From: a virus
Direction: 5' to 3' (one strand)
DNA: 22,924 nt
Virus record (IMG/VR): IMGVR_UViG_3300023184_000544
Location: 1 to 22,924 of that record
Of the stretch, positions 1-7,472 are shown piece by piece (position 1 is the first letter of the stretch; each line of letters starts with the position of its first letter). Below the pieces are notes generated by a model. That model was not told where the DNA came from and ran no database searches. It saw nothing but the letters and a program-made list of their open reading frames with translations. The position numbers were made by a program, and so were the translations under genes.

Positions 1-2223
1 AACAAACAAACAGGTGAGGCTGTGCCAGATACTGAATTCTCGCCTCGCAATACAGCAGATCAGTTGACCAGGTTGCAAGATTATGTCAATCATGGTCAAC
101 ACGGAATGAGCGCACAAGACGCCGCTACGATTTTTAGTGTTCGCCCTATTGAAGGAGACAACACCGCCGGTGCCTTTACCAGTCCTCCTGCCTCATACAG
201 CAGACCCAATGACCCCAACGGTCGCTATGCCATTGTGCCACGTTCAGATCCGGCCTTGTATGGCAGTTCAACCGGCGGCACTCCTGACTATCAGTTTAGA
301 TTCAACATGGGCAATCCAGCAGAGCAGGCACAAGGTAGATATGTTCTCCAAGCCTGGGCTGCCAGAAACAATTTAGTCGCTGCTGACTACATGGTGGTGG
401 ACACTGAACAATGGGATCGGCCTGCAGATGCAGCATCAAATGGTATCATTGACATTGAACCTGATATATCACAGTATGTTCAACCCGGCAGCACAGCAGA
501 CCTTGCACAGCAACGAGCCACACCCGGTACATTCTCTGGTGCTTGGAAGATCCTGGTCAACGGTGAAGAAGTCCACAGATTCTCAGGTGTGGGCAACAAT
601 CAATCAGATGCCAACAGAGTTGCTGCTCAATGGCTGCGCGACAATGGCCGGGGCGTATCAGGCGAAGGCTTTGAAGTGTATCCTATCATGACAGAAGGCC
701 TGGCAGAATCAGCCAGTGATTACAAAATACATGACCGTCCCAAGCTAGATCGTGTGCTGGCCAAATGCTGCCGCATGGTAGTGCAAGGTCAACAGCGAGA
801 TCCCGAACGCTATGGCCAAGTTGCTGCTTGTGTGATTGACCCTGACAACAGAATGATCTACGGCATCAACTTGCCTGCTCGAGATGGCACACGCCGCCAT
901 GCTGAACGAGTGGCCATAGACAAGTATAGAAAAAGCATAGGTGAGATTCCCCAAGGGTCAATTGTTGTGACCACTTGCAGTCCTTGCAATTCGCCCATGG
1001 ATGAACGCCACGGTGAAAGTTGCAAAGACCTGTTGAACTCAGTGGGCATACACAAAGTATATGCAGGCTATCAAGACCCCACACAGCACGACGATTCAGA
1101 CGCTGACTTCCGTGTGTATGTGACAGAAAATGATAAACTATGGGGCGAGTGTCAGTTGTTTGCTCAAACATTCTTGAGCAAGGAAGAACTGCCAGAAGCA
1201 TTTGACCAGCCCTATAAAACCAAAACAGAAAAAAGTGATTATGGCGATGTTGACATGTTGGCCCGACTGCCAGATGGCACAAATTTAAGTATCATGTTTA
1301 ACAAGCAACAAAATAATGAAGGTGAAGAAACCATACAAGTTGAGTTCTATAGAAACAACAGCCAAGAAGTCACAGGTGAAGGTGATGCCCAAAAAATCTT
1401 TGCCACAGTGTTGACTTCCATACAAAAGTACATTAAAAAATACAAACCTGCAAGATTGAGTTTTTCAGCCAGCAAAGAAGTTGACCCGTCTACGTACTAT
1501 GGACCAGATGATGTTGTGCCAAATCCTGAAAGTCGTGCCAAGTTATATGACCGGCTGGTTCAGCGGTATGCCAAAGCATGGGGCTACAGAGCGTTCCGTG
1601 CAGACACTGGTGATTTAGTCATATATGAATTGCGTAGATTACAACCAGTTGCGGAAAACTTTGCAGGCGGCCAGAATCCTGTAAAATTTACAGTGACTTC
1701 GCCTGATGGATACCAACACAGTTTTCAAATAACACTTGCAGTGCATGGAAAACACGTGGGACATTTTAATTTTGTGAGAAGTGCTGATACAGATGATGTT
1801 AACAATGAAGCAGAAGTCGAAGCACGTTGGCAAGGACAAGGTTATGGTAAATTGTTGTTGATGAAAGCAATTGATGTTGCCAACAATCACGGGTTGGATT
1901 TTCAACAAGACATACGCGGTATTACTAATGCACAACAAAATGTCTATGACAGTTTAGAAAATGCTGGGTTGATTGTTTCCCCTGGGGATGGTTTTTGGTT
2001 TTTGACACCACAGGGTGAACAAGAATTAACGGGCCTAAATGAAAACTTTGCAGACGGCCGCAATCCACAAGACAAAGGCGATTCAAAGCGTTATGGCGTG
2101 CCCACCAAAGCAAGTGTAAGCACCCTGCGTAAAGTGGCCAAACAAGGCGGTCGCAAAGGGCAACTAGCACATTGGATGGCCAACATGAAGGCTGGACGGG
2201 CTAAAGCCAAACGCAATAAATAA
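1..2223 (+). CDS. Modular virion-type protein with deaminase-like and GNAT acetyltransferase domains (5' end open)
   Basis: The frame is open from base 1, so the gene probably starts upstream; the first in-window start is GTG at 22 (733 residues, numbering used here). Residues about 245-350 look like a cytidine/dCMP deaminase-type zinc domain: H293-A-E295, then C319-S-P-C322, with a further C334. Residues about 405-545 form a conserved-looking alpha/beta module I cannot name. Residues about 551-675 resemble a GNAT acetyltransferase, with the acetyl-CoA loop Q604-G-Q-G-Y-G609. The last 45 residues are very basic and could bind nucleic acid. The peptide E-N-F-A-x-G-x-N-P precedes both the GNAT module and the basic tail. 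The next gene follows after 6 bases. The modular build and the neighbours suggest a packaged virion protein; that is inference. Substrates of the deaminase and acetyltransferase domains are unknown. Confidence 0.72.
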   Translation, partial: NKQTGEAVPDTEFSPRNTADQLTRLQDYVNHGQHGMSAQDAATIFSVRPIEGDNTAGAFTSPPASYSRPNDPNGRYAIVPRSDPALYGSSTGGTPDYQFRFNMGNPAEQAQGRYVLQAWAARNNLVAADYMVVDTEQWDRPADAASNGIIDIEPDISQYVQPGSTADLAQQRATPGTFSGAWKILVNGEEVHRFSGVGNNQSDANRVAAQWLRDNGRGVSGEGFEVYPIMTEGLAESASDYKIHDRPKLDRVLAKCCRMVVQGQQRDPERYGQVAACVIDPDNRMIYGINLPARDGTRRHAERVAIDKYRKSIGEIPQGSIVVTTCSPCNSPMDERHGESCKDLLNSVGIHKVYAGYQDPTQHDDSDADFRVYVTENDKLWGECQLFAQTFLSKEELPEAFDQPYKTKTEKSDYGDVDMLARLPDGTNLSIMFNKQQNNEGEETIQVEFYRNNSQEVTGEGDAQKIFATVLTSIQKYIKKYKPARLSFSASKEVDPSTYYGPDDVVPNPESRAKLYDRLVQRYAKAWGYRAFRADTGDLVIYELRRLQPVAENFAGGQNPVKFTVTSPDGYQHSFQITLAVHGKHVGHFNFVRSADTDDVNNEAEVEARWQGQGYGKLLLMKAIDVANNHGLDFQQDIRGITNAQQNVYDSLENAGLIVSPGDGFWFLTPQGEQELTGLNENFADGRNPQDKGDSKRYGVPTKASVSTLRKVAKQGGRKGQLAHWMANMKAGRAKAKRNK
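1654..2066 (+). repeat. Two copies of a 26-base linker repeat
   Basis: Bases 1654-1679 and 2041-2066 match at 23 of 26 positions by eye. Both encode E-N-F-A-(G/D)-G-(Q/R)-N-P, in the same frame of one gene. Each copy lies at a domain boundary: one before the GNAT-like domain, the other before the basic tail. The copies are dispersed; the 361 bases between them are unique coding sequence. Confidence 0.6.
2215..2222 (+). promoter_or_regulatory. Possible T4-type late promoter octamer AATAAATA
   Basis: The octamer AATAAATA differs from the T4 late promoter TATAAATA only at its first base, and ends 7 bases before the ATG at 2230. It also encodes the last Asn-Lys codons and most of the stop of the preceding gene, so it may be chance. 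No Shine-Dalgarno sequence lies between it and the start. Confidence 0.28.
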
Positions 2224-2229
2224 ACTATC

Positions 2230-3876
2230 ATGAATCTCAACGACTTGTTTAACGAAGAAAAAGTGCGCCTGGACCCCAAATGCTGGACCGGCAAAAAGAT
2301 TGGCAATCCCAAGACCAAGATGAAGGGCGGCACACGTGTGAACAACTGTGTGCCTGCTGAATCAGTAGAGCAAGGTGTGGCGGAAGAATATGAACTAGCA
2401 GGTGTTGGCGTAGCATACGAACTGGGCCGTCGAGCATACAAACAAGGTATGACCATCAGAGACAATCCATATAGTGCCACAAGAGAAGCCCGTAAAAATG
2501 ACGAATGGGCCAAAGGATTAGAACGCGGCAAACACGATGCAAATGATGCTAGACATTTCCGCAGTAGTGTGAGAGAACAAGGCGTAGCGGAAGGCCTAGC
2601 ACAAGACGAAGCCGAAGAAGACAGCGGATGGCGAGCAGAGTTTGTGAATGAAATAAATTACAATACGTTTGAAGTCAAATTGACAAACACTAGATCAAAA
2701 GAATCGGCAAATTTTATTGTGCGTCCAGTTGATATGGTATCTTACGGTCCCACACTGTCAATAGAAACCATGGATGTGCATGATTTACAAACTGGTCAAA
2801 CAGAGAGTTGGACTAATGATGACCCAGCACCCGACGGTCCTATTGCTTATGCAATCAGTGGGTTGTTCTATGATAATAAACAACTTCAACAGAAACTTCA
2901 AAACATTATTAACACCCACGACACCAAAGGTCAAGACATGATGCCAGGCCTAGAGAAACGTCGCCGTATAGGTCAAGAAGTTGATGCCGATACTTACATT
3001 GATTCGCAGGAAAAAACTCAAGCCGCAATGGCAAAAATGAAAAAAGGCGTGGCAGAGAAACTGGGCGACAACCGTCCCAAGCTGGGCAGCAAGCGTGATG
3101 CAGGCAAAAGCATTCGCAAGTGGCGCAAGGGTCGTGGACTGGATGAAACTGGTGTGGCGGAAGAAGGCGAACGAGGGCGTGGTCGCCCAATAGCCGGTGA
3201 TTGGAATCCAACTTCAGGTAAGGTAGGCCGTACAGAGAAAACACCTACAGGTATTCGCCATCATGCAGACCCCAGCAGATATGGTGGAACTGAACCAGAA
3301 CATGAATTAGATACCTTAAACAAAGGCCAAGTAAGTTCCATGGACCGGGCCCTAGGCGTAAAGTGGGACAGAGAATCCAAGCGTTATTTCAGTCCAATCA
3401 AAGTAGACATGGACGAAGGTGACATGGACGAAGGGTGGAAAAGTGCATTGGGTGCTGCTGCATTGGCAGGAACTATGGCCATGGGTGCAGGTGGTGCTCA
3501 CGCAAGAGTCATGCCTGACGATGACCCTGGCATCAACCGATTGACCGGCAAGCCCATTGCAACTCAACAGGCAACTACCGATACAGCTCCTGCCAGAGCG
3601 GATGCTCCTAGTGGATTCAGCAAAGAATATCTCCTAAAGGCAGCCGATCCTGATCGCTTTGGAAGATTTCTGATCAGCATTGAAAAAGCACAAGAACTGC
3701 TCAAGCAAATGAACGAGAGCAAGCCCCGAGAAAAAGAAGCAGACTACGGCGATGACTATCAAGACATGGTGGCCAGAATGAAGAAACTGGCCGGACTGGG
3801 CCCACTCAAAACCGTTTGGGATCCTGCCAAGCGTGTGTATCGTAATGTACCAACCGCAGTACAGCCAAAGAAATGA
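2230..3876 (+). CDS. Modular G-V-A-E repeat protein with RMF-like motif and internal hydrophobic segment
   Basis: This 548-residue protein has no enzymatic motif that I recognise. It starts M-N-L-N-D-L-F-N-E-E, a short leader of the type seen in several neighbours. G-V-A-E occurs ending at E52, E121, E276 and E311, between low-similarity modules. Residues 61-103 have the spacing of ribosome modulation factor (A-Y..G..A...G, then N79-P-Y81, then W93..G96). Residues about 131-236 look like a compact domain of unknown type. Residues 403-425 are hydrophobic and end in A-H-A, like a Sec signal peptide but internal, just after a tandem D-M-D-E-G pair. The C-terminal 75 residues are charged and helical. 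No Shine-Dalgarno sequence precedes the ATG. It overlaps the next gene by ATGA. Probably a virion or injected protein; inferred from context. Confidence 0.7.
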   Translation: MNLNDLFNEEKVRLDPKCWTGKKIGNPKTKMKGGTRVNNCVPAESVEQGVAEEYELAGVGVAYELGRRAYKQGMTIRDNPYSATREARKNDEWAKGLERGKHDANDARHFRSSVREQGVAEGLAQDEAEEDSGWRAEFVNEINYNTFEVKLTNTRSKESANFIVRPVDMVSYGPTLSIETMDVHDLQTGQTESWTNDDPAPDGPIAYAISGLFYDNKQLQQKLQNIINTHDTKGQDMMPGLEKRRRIGQEVDADTYIDSQEKTQAAMAKMKKGVAEKLGDNRPKLGSKRDAGKSIRKWRKGRGLDETGVAEEGERGRGRPIAGDWNPTSGKVGRTEKTPTGIRHHADPSRYGGTEPEHELDTLNKGQVSSMDRALGVKWDRESKRYFSPIKVDMDEGDMDEGWKSALGAAALAGTMAMGAGGAHARVMPDDDPGINRLTGKPIATQQATTDTAPARADAPSGFSKEYLLKAADPDRFGRFLISIEKAQELLKQMNESKPREKEADYGDDYQDMVARMKKLAGLGPLKTVWDPAKRVYRNVPTAVQPKK

Positions 3877-4109
3877 GAGCACAAGAATTTACGCAAGGTG
3901 TGGCGGAAGGCAGAAAGCCATTTCGTGATTTAAAATCTTGGGCCAACCATGCAAAATCAGAAGGATTGAAAGTAAGCAAATCATCTAAACCCTTAGAATG
4001 GTCATACGATGCTACTGATAAAGAAGGTAATGTCCGTGGTAGATTTGTGGGTTCTAATATCCAACAAAATAGTCGAGGATTCATTCATCAGCAAGATGTG
4101 GCAGAAGAG
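2371..4109 (+). repeat. Six dispersed copies of an 18-base repeat encoding x-(G/D)-V-A-E-x
   Basis: Copies are at 2371-2388, 2578-2595, 3043-3060, 3148-3165, 3894-3911 and 4092-4109, all in the coding frame of two adjacent genes. The core is close to CAAGGTGTGGCGGAAG with third-position changes, so both the DNA and the peptide are similar. Copies fall between unlike modules. The last copy encodes D-V-A-E instead of G-V-A-E. Confidence 0.7.
3406..3435 (+). repeat. 15-base tandem duplication encoding D-M-D-E-G twice
   Basis: GACATGGACGAAGGT is followed directly by GACATGGACGAAGGG, matching at 14 of 15 bases. It keeps the frame of the host gene and sits immediately before the internal hydrophobic segment. 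Confidence 0.75.
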
Positions 4110-4268
4110 CAACTGGACGAACTCACCTTCATGGGTTCACAATGCACCAAAGACTGTTCTGGACATCGTGCCGGATACAACTGGAGCGTTTCAAAGGGCC
4201 GTAAGAGTGCAGCCTCCTGGTCAAACTCATTCAACAAAGGCGCTGAATTAGCAGCCACTGGTCATTGA
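3873..4268 (+). CDS. Small protein with capsid-targeting-like leader and G-V-A-E motifs
   Basis: This 131-residue protein begins M-R-A-Q-E-F-T-Q-G-V-A-E12-G. That resembles the ten-residue T4 capsid-targeting sequence (MKTYQEFIAE), which directs internal proteins into the prohead and is removed after its Glu by the prohead protease. A second V-A-E is at 76-78. The C-terminal part (about 83-131) is a Cys-containing basic module (C-T-K-D-C, then R-A-G-Y-N-W) that looks like an independent conserved unit. The ATG overlaps the TGA of the preceding gene. Function is unknown; packaging in the head is inference from the leader. Confidence 0.65.
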   Translation: MRAQEFTQGVAEGRKPFRDLKSWANHAKSEGLKVSKSSKPLEWSYDATDKEGNVRGRFVGSNIQQNSRGFIHQQDVAEEQLDELTFMGSQCTKDCSGHRAGYNWSVSKGRKSAASWSNSFNKGAELAATGH

Positions 4269-4283
4269 CCCATACATACTTGC

Positions 4284-5093
4284 ATGATTGATATCTGCAC
4301 AGTTGTATTTGAATCCGAACTTGACATACTAAAACTACAAGCCCGTAGCATTGAACTTTACTGCCAACACATTGGCTTGAAAAATATCTTTGTGATGGTG
4401 AATGATCTCAGTACAGTAGATCCCGCCTGGTATGGTGCATTTGCTGATCATGTGAAAATTGTGCCAAGATCCACATTTGATTGTGAGTGGAGCGACAACG
4501 GTTGGGTCAGTCAACAAGCATTAAAGATTTTAGGATCAGCCATGAGCACTAATGCCTGGTGCATGATCCTGGATGCCAAGACCTTGTTTGTTCAACCAGT
4601 TGAACTGGATCAAGTGCTAGTGGACGGTCGTGCTGCCACTGGAAGCATGCCAATCTATCCTGTATTTGAACCCAGTCTGCGTATAACCAATCAGTTGTTT
4701 GACATAGACTTGCCGGCACAGTTGGGACCAGGTGGTGTGCCATTCTTTGTGGAACCCAGTTTAATAAGAGACATGATACAAGAAGTAGAAAGTAGAACTG
4801 GTCAAGACTTCACTGACTACTTTCAACAGCAAGGCCGGCTCACAGAGTTCATACTGTATTCAGGCTATGTGTGGTATAGGGATCAATCATTTGATGAAAG
4901 ATATTACTCACAATCAAACATCCGTCCTGCCAATCTTTGCCACAGCGAAACTGGTATATTTGATTCAAAGTTCAACACAATGTGTCGGACCGAAACTCTC
5001 ACAGTGAGCATACACAGAAATGCGTGGACACAATTGACCGAGCAACAACAACAAAAATATCACGAGCTGTTGATTGCACGAGGAATACTATGA
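4284..5093 (+). CDS. Glycosyltransferase-like protein (DUF6492-like)
   Basis: A 269-residue protein with an N-terminal beta strand opening typical of GT-A folds, then Q-Q-A-L-K followed by a strand ending in D97-A-K. That arrangement resembles the glycosyltransferase-like DUF6492 group, in which an acidic motif after the strand binds the nucleotide-sugar. The protein at 7447-8331 shares the Q-Q-A-(L/I)-K then acidic-motif layout, suggesting the same fold. No obvious Shine-Dalgarno sequence precedes the ATG, which lies 15 bases after the previous stop. The TGA overlaps the ATG of the deacetylase gene, so the two are co-translated and probably act on the same sugar. The D-A-K motif is not a canonical D-x-D, so activity is uncertain. 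No transmembrane segment is seen. Confidence 0.55.
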   Translation: MIDICTVVFESELDILKLQARSIELYCQHIGLKNIFVMVNDLSTVDPAWYGAFADHVKIVPRSTFDCEWSDNGWVSQQALKILGSAMSTNAWCMILDAKTLFVQPVELDQVLVDGRAATGSMPIYPVFEPSLRITNQLFDIDLPAQLGPGGVPFFVEPSLIRDMIQEVESRTGQDFTDYFQQQGRLTEFILYSGYVWYRDQSFDERYYSQSNIRPANLCHSETGIFDSKFNTMCRTETLTVSIHRNAWTQLTEQQQQKYHELLIARGIL

Positions 5094-5605
5094 ACGCCTT
5101 GTGTTTGGTAGCACACCCTGACGACTGTGTGATATTTGCCTACAGTTTCATACACAATCATCCTGAGCACAAATGGACCATTGGATACTTGACTTACACT
5201 GCGCAAGATCCACGTGGACAAGAACTTTCAGCATTTTGGAAACAACGTAGCATTGAATGTGTGTTCTTGGGATTTGAAGATCACTGGCATGACAACGAAC
5301 AAAAGGTGTTCACACGCTGGCCCGAAGAATCCGCCGACCGGGCCTGTTGGCATCTAGCTCGTGACTATGATCTAGTGCTCACACATGACGAGCTGGGTGA
5401 CTACGGACACATACATCATGTGCTAGTGAATCGTGCAGTGCAGTGGCATCCTAACCTGGTGACATTTGCACGACCCGGCGAAGGAACTGTAACCCTCACT
5501 TTGCCGCCAGATACATATAGCATAGATGAACTACCACTGCATGGCGAAATTGTGCGTGGGTTTCATCCCATAACACACCAAAACGATTACAAGGAATCCC
5601 AATGA
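5090..5605 (+). CDS. PIG-L/LmbE family deacetylase
   Basis: I place the start at the ATG at 5090, not at upstream in-frame starts inside the previous gene: it gives ATGA overlap and puts the family motif at the N-terminus. The protein has 171 residues. A8-H-P-D-D12 is the zinc-binding signature of the PIG-L/LmbE group, and Y105-G-H-I-H-H110 supplies the second histidine motif. Family members remove acetyl groups from N-acetylglucosamine-type sugars. At 171 residues it is shorter than many members, but both motifs are present, so it may be active. It sits between a glycosyltransferase-like gene and an SGNH-like gene, overlapping both by four bases, which points to modification of a glycan. The actual substrate is unknown. 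Confidence 0.78.
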   Translation: MNALCLVAHPDDCVIFAYSFIHNHPEHKWTIGYLTYTAQDPRGQELSAFWKQRSIECVFLGFEDHWHDNEQKVFTRWPEESADRACWHLARDYDLVLTHDELGDYGHIHHVLVNRAVQWHPNLVTFARPGEGTVTLTLPPDTYSIDELPLHGEIVRGFHPITHQNDYKESQ

Positions 5606-6411
5606 AATTAATGGTAGCAGGCTGTTCATTTTCAGCTGTGAGTCAAACTCAACCAGGCACTGCTTGGAGCGAAAGATTAGCTGAAAAATTAGGTGGCTGG
5701 GAGTTGGTTAACTTAGCACGCCAAGGTTGTTCCAATGGCGGCATTCGCATACAGATGGACGAAATACGCAGACAGCGTCCGGACTTTGCTGTGATTGGTC
5801 CTACTTTTTGGGATAGAATGGAAATACCTGCCAACTCTGTGCCATACGATTGGAACCAAGCTCCCAGCGCAGGAGAGAATCCTCCACTGGAACGACACTT
5901 GCAGAATAGAAAACTAGGCAACGGTTATCGTAGAGAAGATGGCATCCGCAACGTAAACTACGGTCAAGAGCCCAGCAATATGATTTGCGAAACTATCTTT
6001 ACACTGGCAGAAAACTTTGATCATCCCTACAGAATGGGACGTATTACCAAGCAAGCACAGACAGGCATACGGCACTGGATTGATTCAATCTACGATAATG
6101 CTTGGAAAAAGCAACAGGATGAATGGATGATTCGAGAAGGTGTGATCACAATGTTCTTGGATGGCATCCGGTTCTTGGTGTTACCGAACTTGCTATGGCC
6201 GTTTGATCCAGACAACAATAATTTATGGCGCGAAGCGTTTCCTGCGATTGTGCCCGACCACTATATCAATTTAAATCAATCGTATTCACCACAGTCTATT
6301 TGTGGCAACAATCCGTTCAAAGGTGAAGACCCAGGCTATCATTCAAGTGCTGCTGGACAAGAAATCATTGCTGAAAATTTCTATCAGCACTGGCTTGCTC
6401 ACTTCAAGTGA
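5602..6411 (+). CDS. SGNH/GDSL-type hydrolase-like protein
   Basis: The 269-residue protein opens M-K-L-M-V-A-G-C-S9-F-S, matching block I of SGNH hydrolases, in which the serine is the nucleophile. N37-L-A-R-Q-G-C-S-N-G46 resembles the following conserved Gly/Asn region. Near the end, D243-P-G-Y-H247 may supply the catalytic Asp/His pair. SGNH enzymes often act as sugar O-acetylesterases or acyltransferases, which would suit the deacetylase and glycosyltransferase neighbours. The ATG overlaps the TGA of the upstream gene. Its stop overlaps the 3' end of the convergent minus-strand gene by 13 bases. The assignment rests on short motifs only. Confidence 0.6.
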   Translation: MKLMVAGCSFSAVSQTQPGTAWSERLAEKLGGWELVNLARQGCSNGGIRIQMDEIRRQRPDFAVIGPTFWDRMEIPANSVPYDWNQAPSAGENPPLERHLQNRKLGNGYRREDGIRNVNYGQEPSNMICETIFTLAENFDHPYRMGRITKQAQTGIRHWIDSIYDNAWKKQQDEWMIREGVITMFLDGIRFLVLPNLLWPFDPDNNNLWREAFPAIVPDHYINLNQSYSPQSICGNNPFKGEDPGYHSSAAGQEIIAENFYQHWLAHFK

Positions 6412-7472
6412 GCCACAACAAAATTTTGTAACTCTTGAGTTTTTTCTTGGTCAAATTCATACAGTCTATTGTGATTATGGTCTAGTCTAGGTTTTAATTT
6501 TTCCAGCAGTGCAGATAGATCTTGGCTGCATAACCATTGCACCTGTTCAAATGCTTTGCCCCAGCGCACAATATCATCTGGTTCAGTGTCGTATGATTCG
6601 TCTAAGACATCACCAAAAGTTTCAAAACCCCAGTCTCGGTAATGTTGTAAGAATCCTCGTATAGCAAACACCACAAACAATCTTCGAGCTTGCAAACACT
6701 TTGCTATTTTTTCTGCTGACAAAAACACACGGTCTGCATCGCGGTCTTTGCCCAGGGTTTCGCACACCACTGAAAACCAAGTACGATTGTATATTTCCCA
6801 AGGCACAAGTCCACTGACTGAGTGGTCCATTTGAGATTTTACTTCCCATGCAGAGTCAAGGTGCGGGCTTACATAAGGATATTTTAGCTTTGTATTCCCA
6901 AATAGTCTAGCCACACGTTCGGGAGTTTGATCAATCCAATGTCCCACAAATAAGTCTCTGTAGGTCACAATGCCTTGTTCCAATAGATTAGATTGTTGTA
7001 GACTCAGCATTGCAAAATCTCTATGTTCGCGCCTGGCGCCTAATAAACACTCAAATGCATATGGTCGGTCAAGCGGAAAATCCAAGCGTGGCGGGTTCCA
7101 GCGCAAGAAGTTAAAACTCCAAGCTGGTCTATATATTACTCTTGGATTGTGAGGTTCGTCTAGCCAAATACCAGCTGTGTGCAACAACCAATTTTCTACT
7201 CCCGTAGTTTCAATCCAGACCACAAGTTCTTTTTTACTGTGCCATTCAATGTCAGTAAACAACACAAGATCAAACTCATGCAAAGGAAATTGCATGTACT
7301 CTGGACGGTAATCAAACTTGTTAGGCAGACTATAGAATACTGGCATTACTGCTATGCGATACGGCTGTGCCAGGGCAGTTGACAAATCTACAATCTGATC
7401 GTAACTGAACCCCCATTCAGTTGCTTGGTAACCTGGGGAAAAAACTCTAAGTGTGGCGTGCAAGTCTTTCAC
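6399..7472 (-). CDS. Conserved phage protein, possible glycosyltransferase; paralogue of 14341-15228
   Basis: No initiator is clear. I chose GTG at 7472 (357 residues), overlapping the upstream gene by 26 bases; a TTG at 7496 gives 365 residues but is a weaker start. The C-terminal stretch S-A-E-K-I to Y-D-T-E-P aligns without gaps to the protein at 14341-15228, about 16 of 49 identical by eye. Both share E-K-I, G-F, Y-D-x-E-P and a following helical tail. The layout, with a Glu-Lys motif in a late loop and a long helical C-terminus, recalls retaining or fucosyltransferase-like glycosyltransferases, but I cannot assign a family. It is the last gene of the minus-strand trio. Its stop overlaps the SGNH gene end. 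Function is inferred from neighbours. Confidence 0.62.
   Translation of the reverse strand: MKDLHATLRVFSPGYQATEWGFSYDQIVDLSTALAQPYRIAVMPVFYSLPNKFDYRPEYMQFPLHEFDLVLFTDIEWHSKKELVVWIETTGVENWLLHTAGIWLDEPHNPRVIYRPAWSFNFLRWNPPRLDFPLDRPYAFECLLGARREHRDFAMLSLQQSNLLEQGIVTYRDLFVGHWIDQTPERVARLFGNTKLKYPYVSPHLDSAWEVKSQMDHSVSGLVPWEIYNRTWFSVVCETLGKDRDADRVFLSAEKIAKCLQARRLFVVFAIRGFLQHYRDWGFETFGDVLDESYDTEPDDIVRWGKAFEQVQWLCSQDLSALLEKLKPRLDHNHNRLYEFDQEKTQELQNFVVAHLK

Noticed and set aside
866-1282. Minus-strand open frame of 138 codons inside the first gene.
   Set aside because: It is opposite a gene with clear domains, is rich in Cys, His and Trp as in shadow frames, and has no start signals.
2091-2531. Minus-strand open frame of 146 codons across the first gene junction.
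   Set aside because: It spans the end of one real gene and the start of another and has no motif or ribosome binding site.
2371-4109. CRISPR-like or regulatory reading of the repeated 18-base units.
   Set aside because: Spacing is irregular, copies keep the coding frame, and third-position changes show selection on the peptide.
4982-5089. N-terminal extension of the PIG-L deacetylase.
   Set aside because: It lies inside the preceding gene in another frame; the family motif normally lies at the N-terminus, and ATG 5090 gives the usual ATGA junction.
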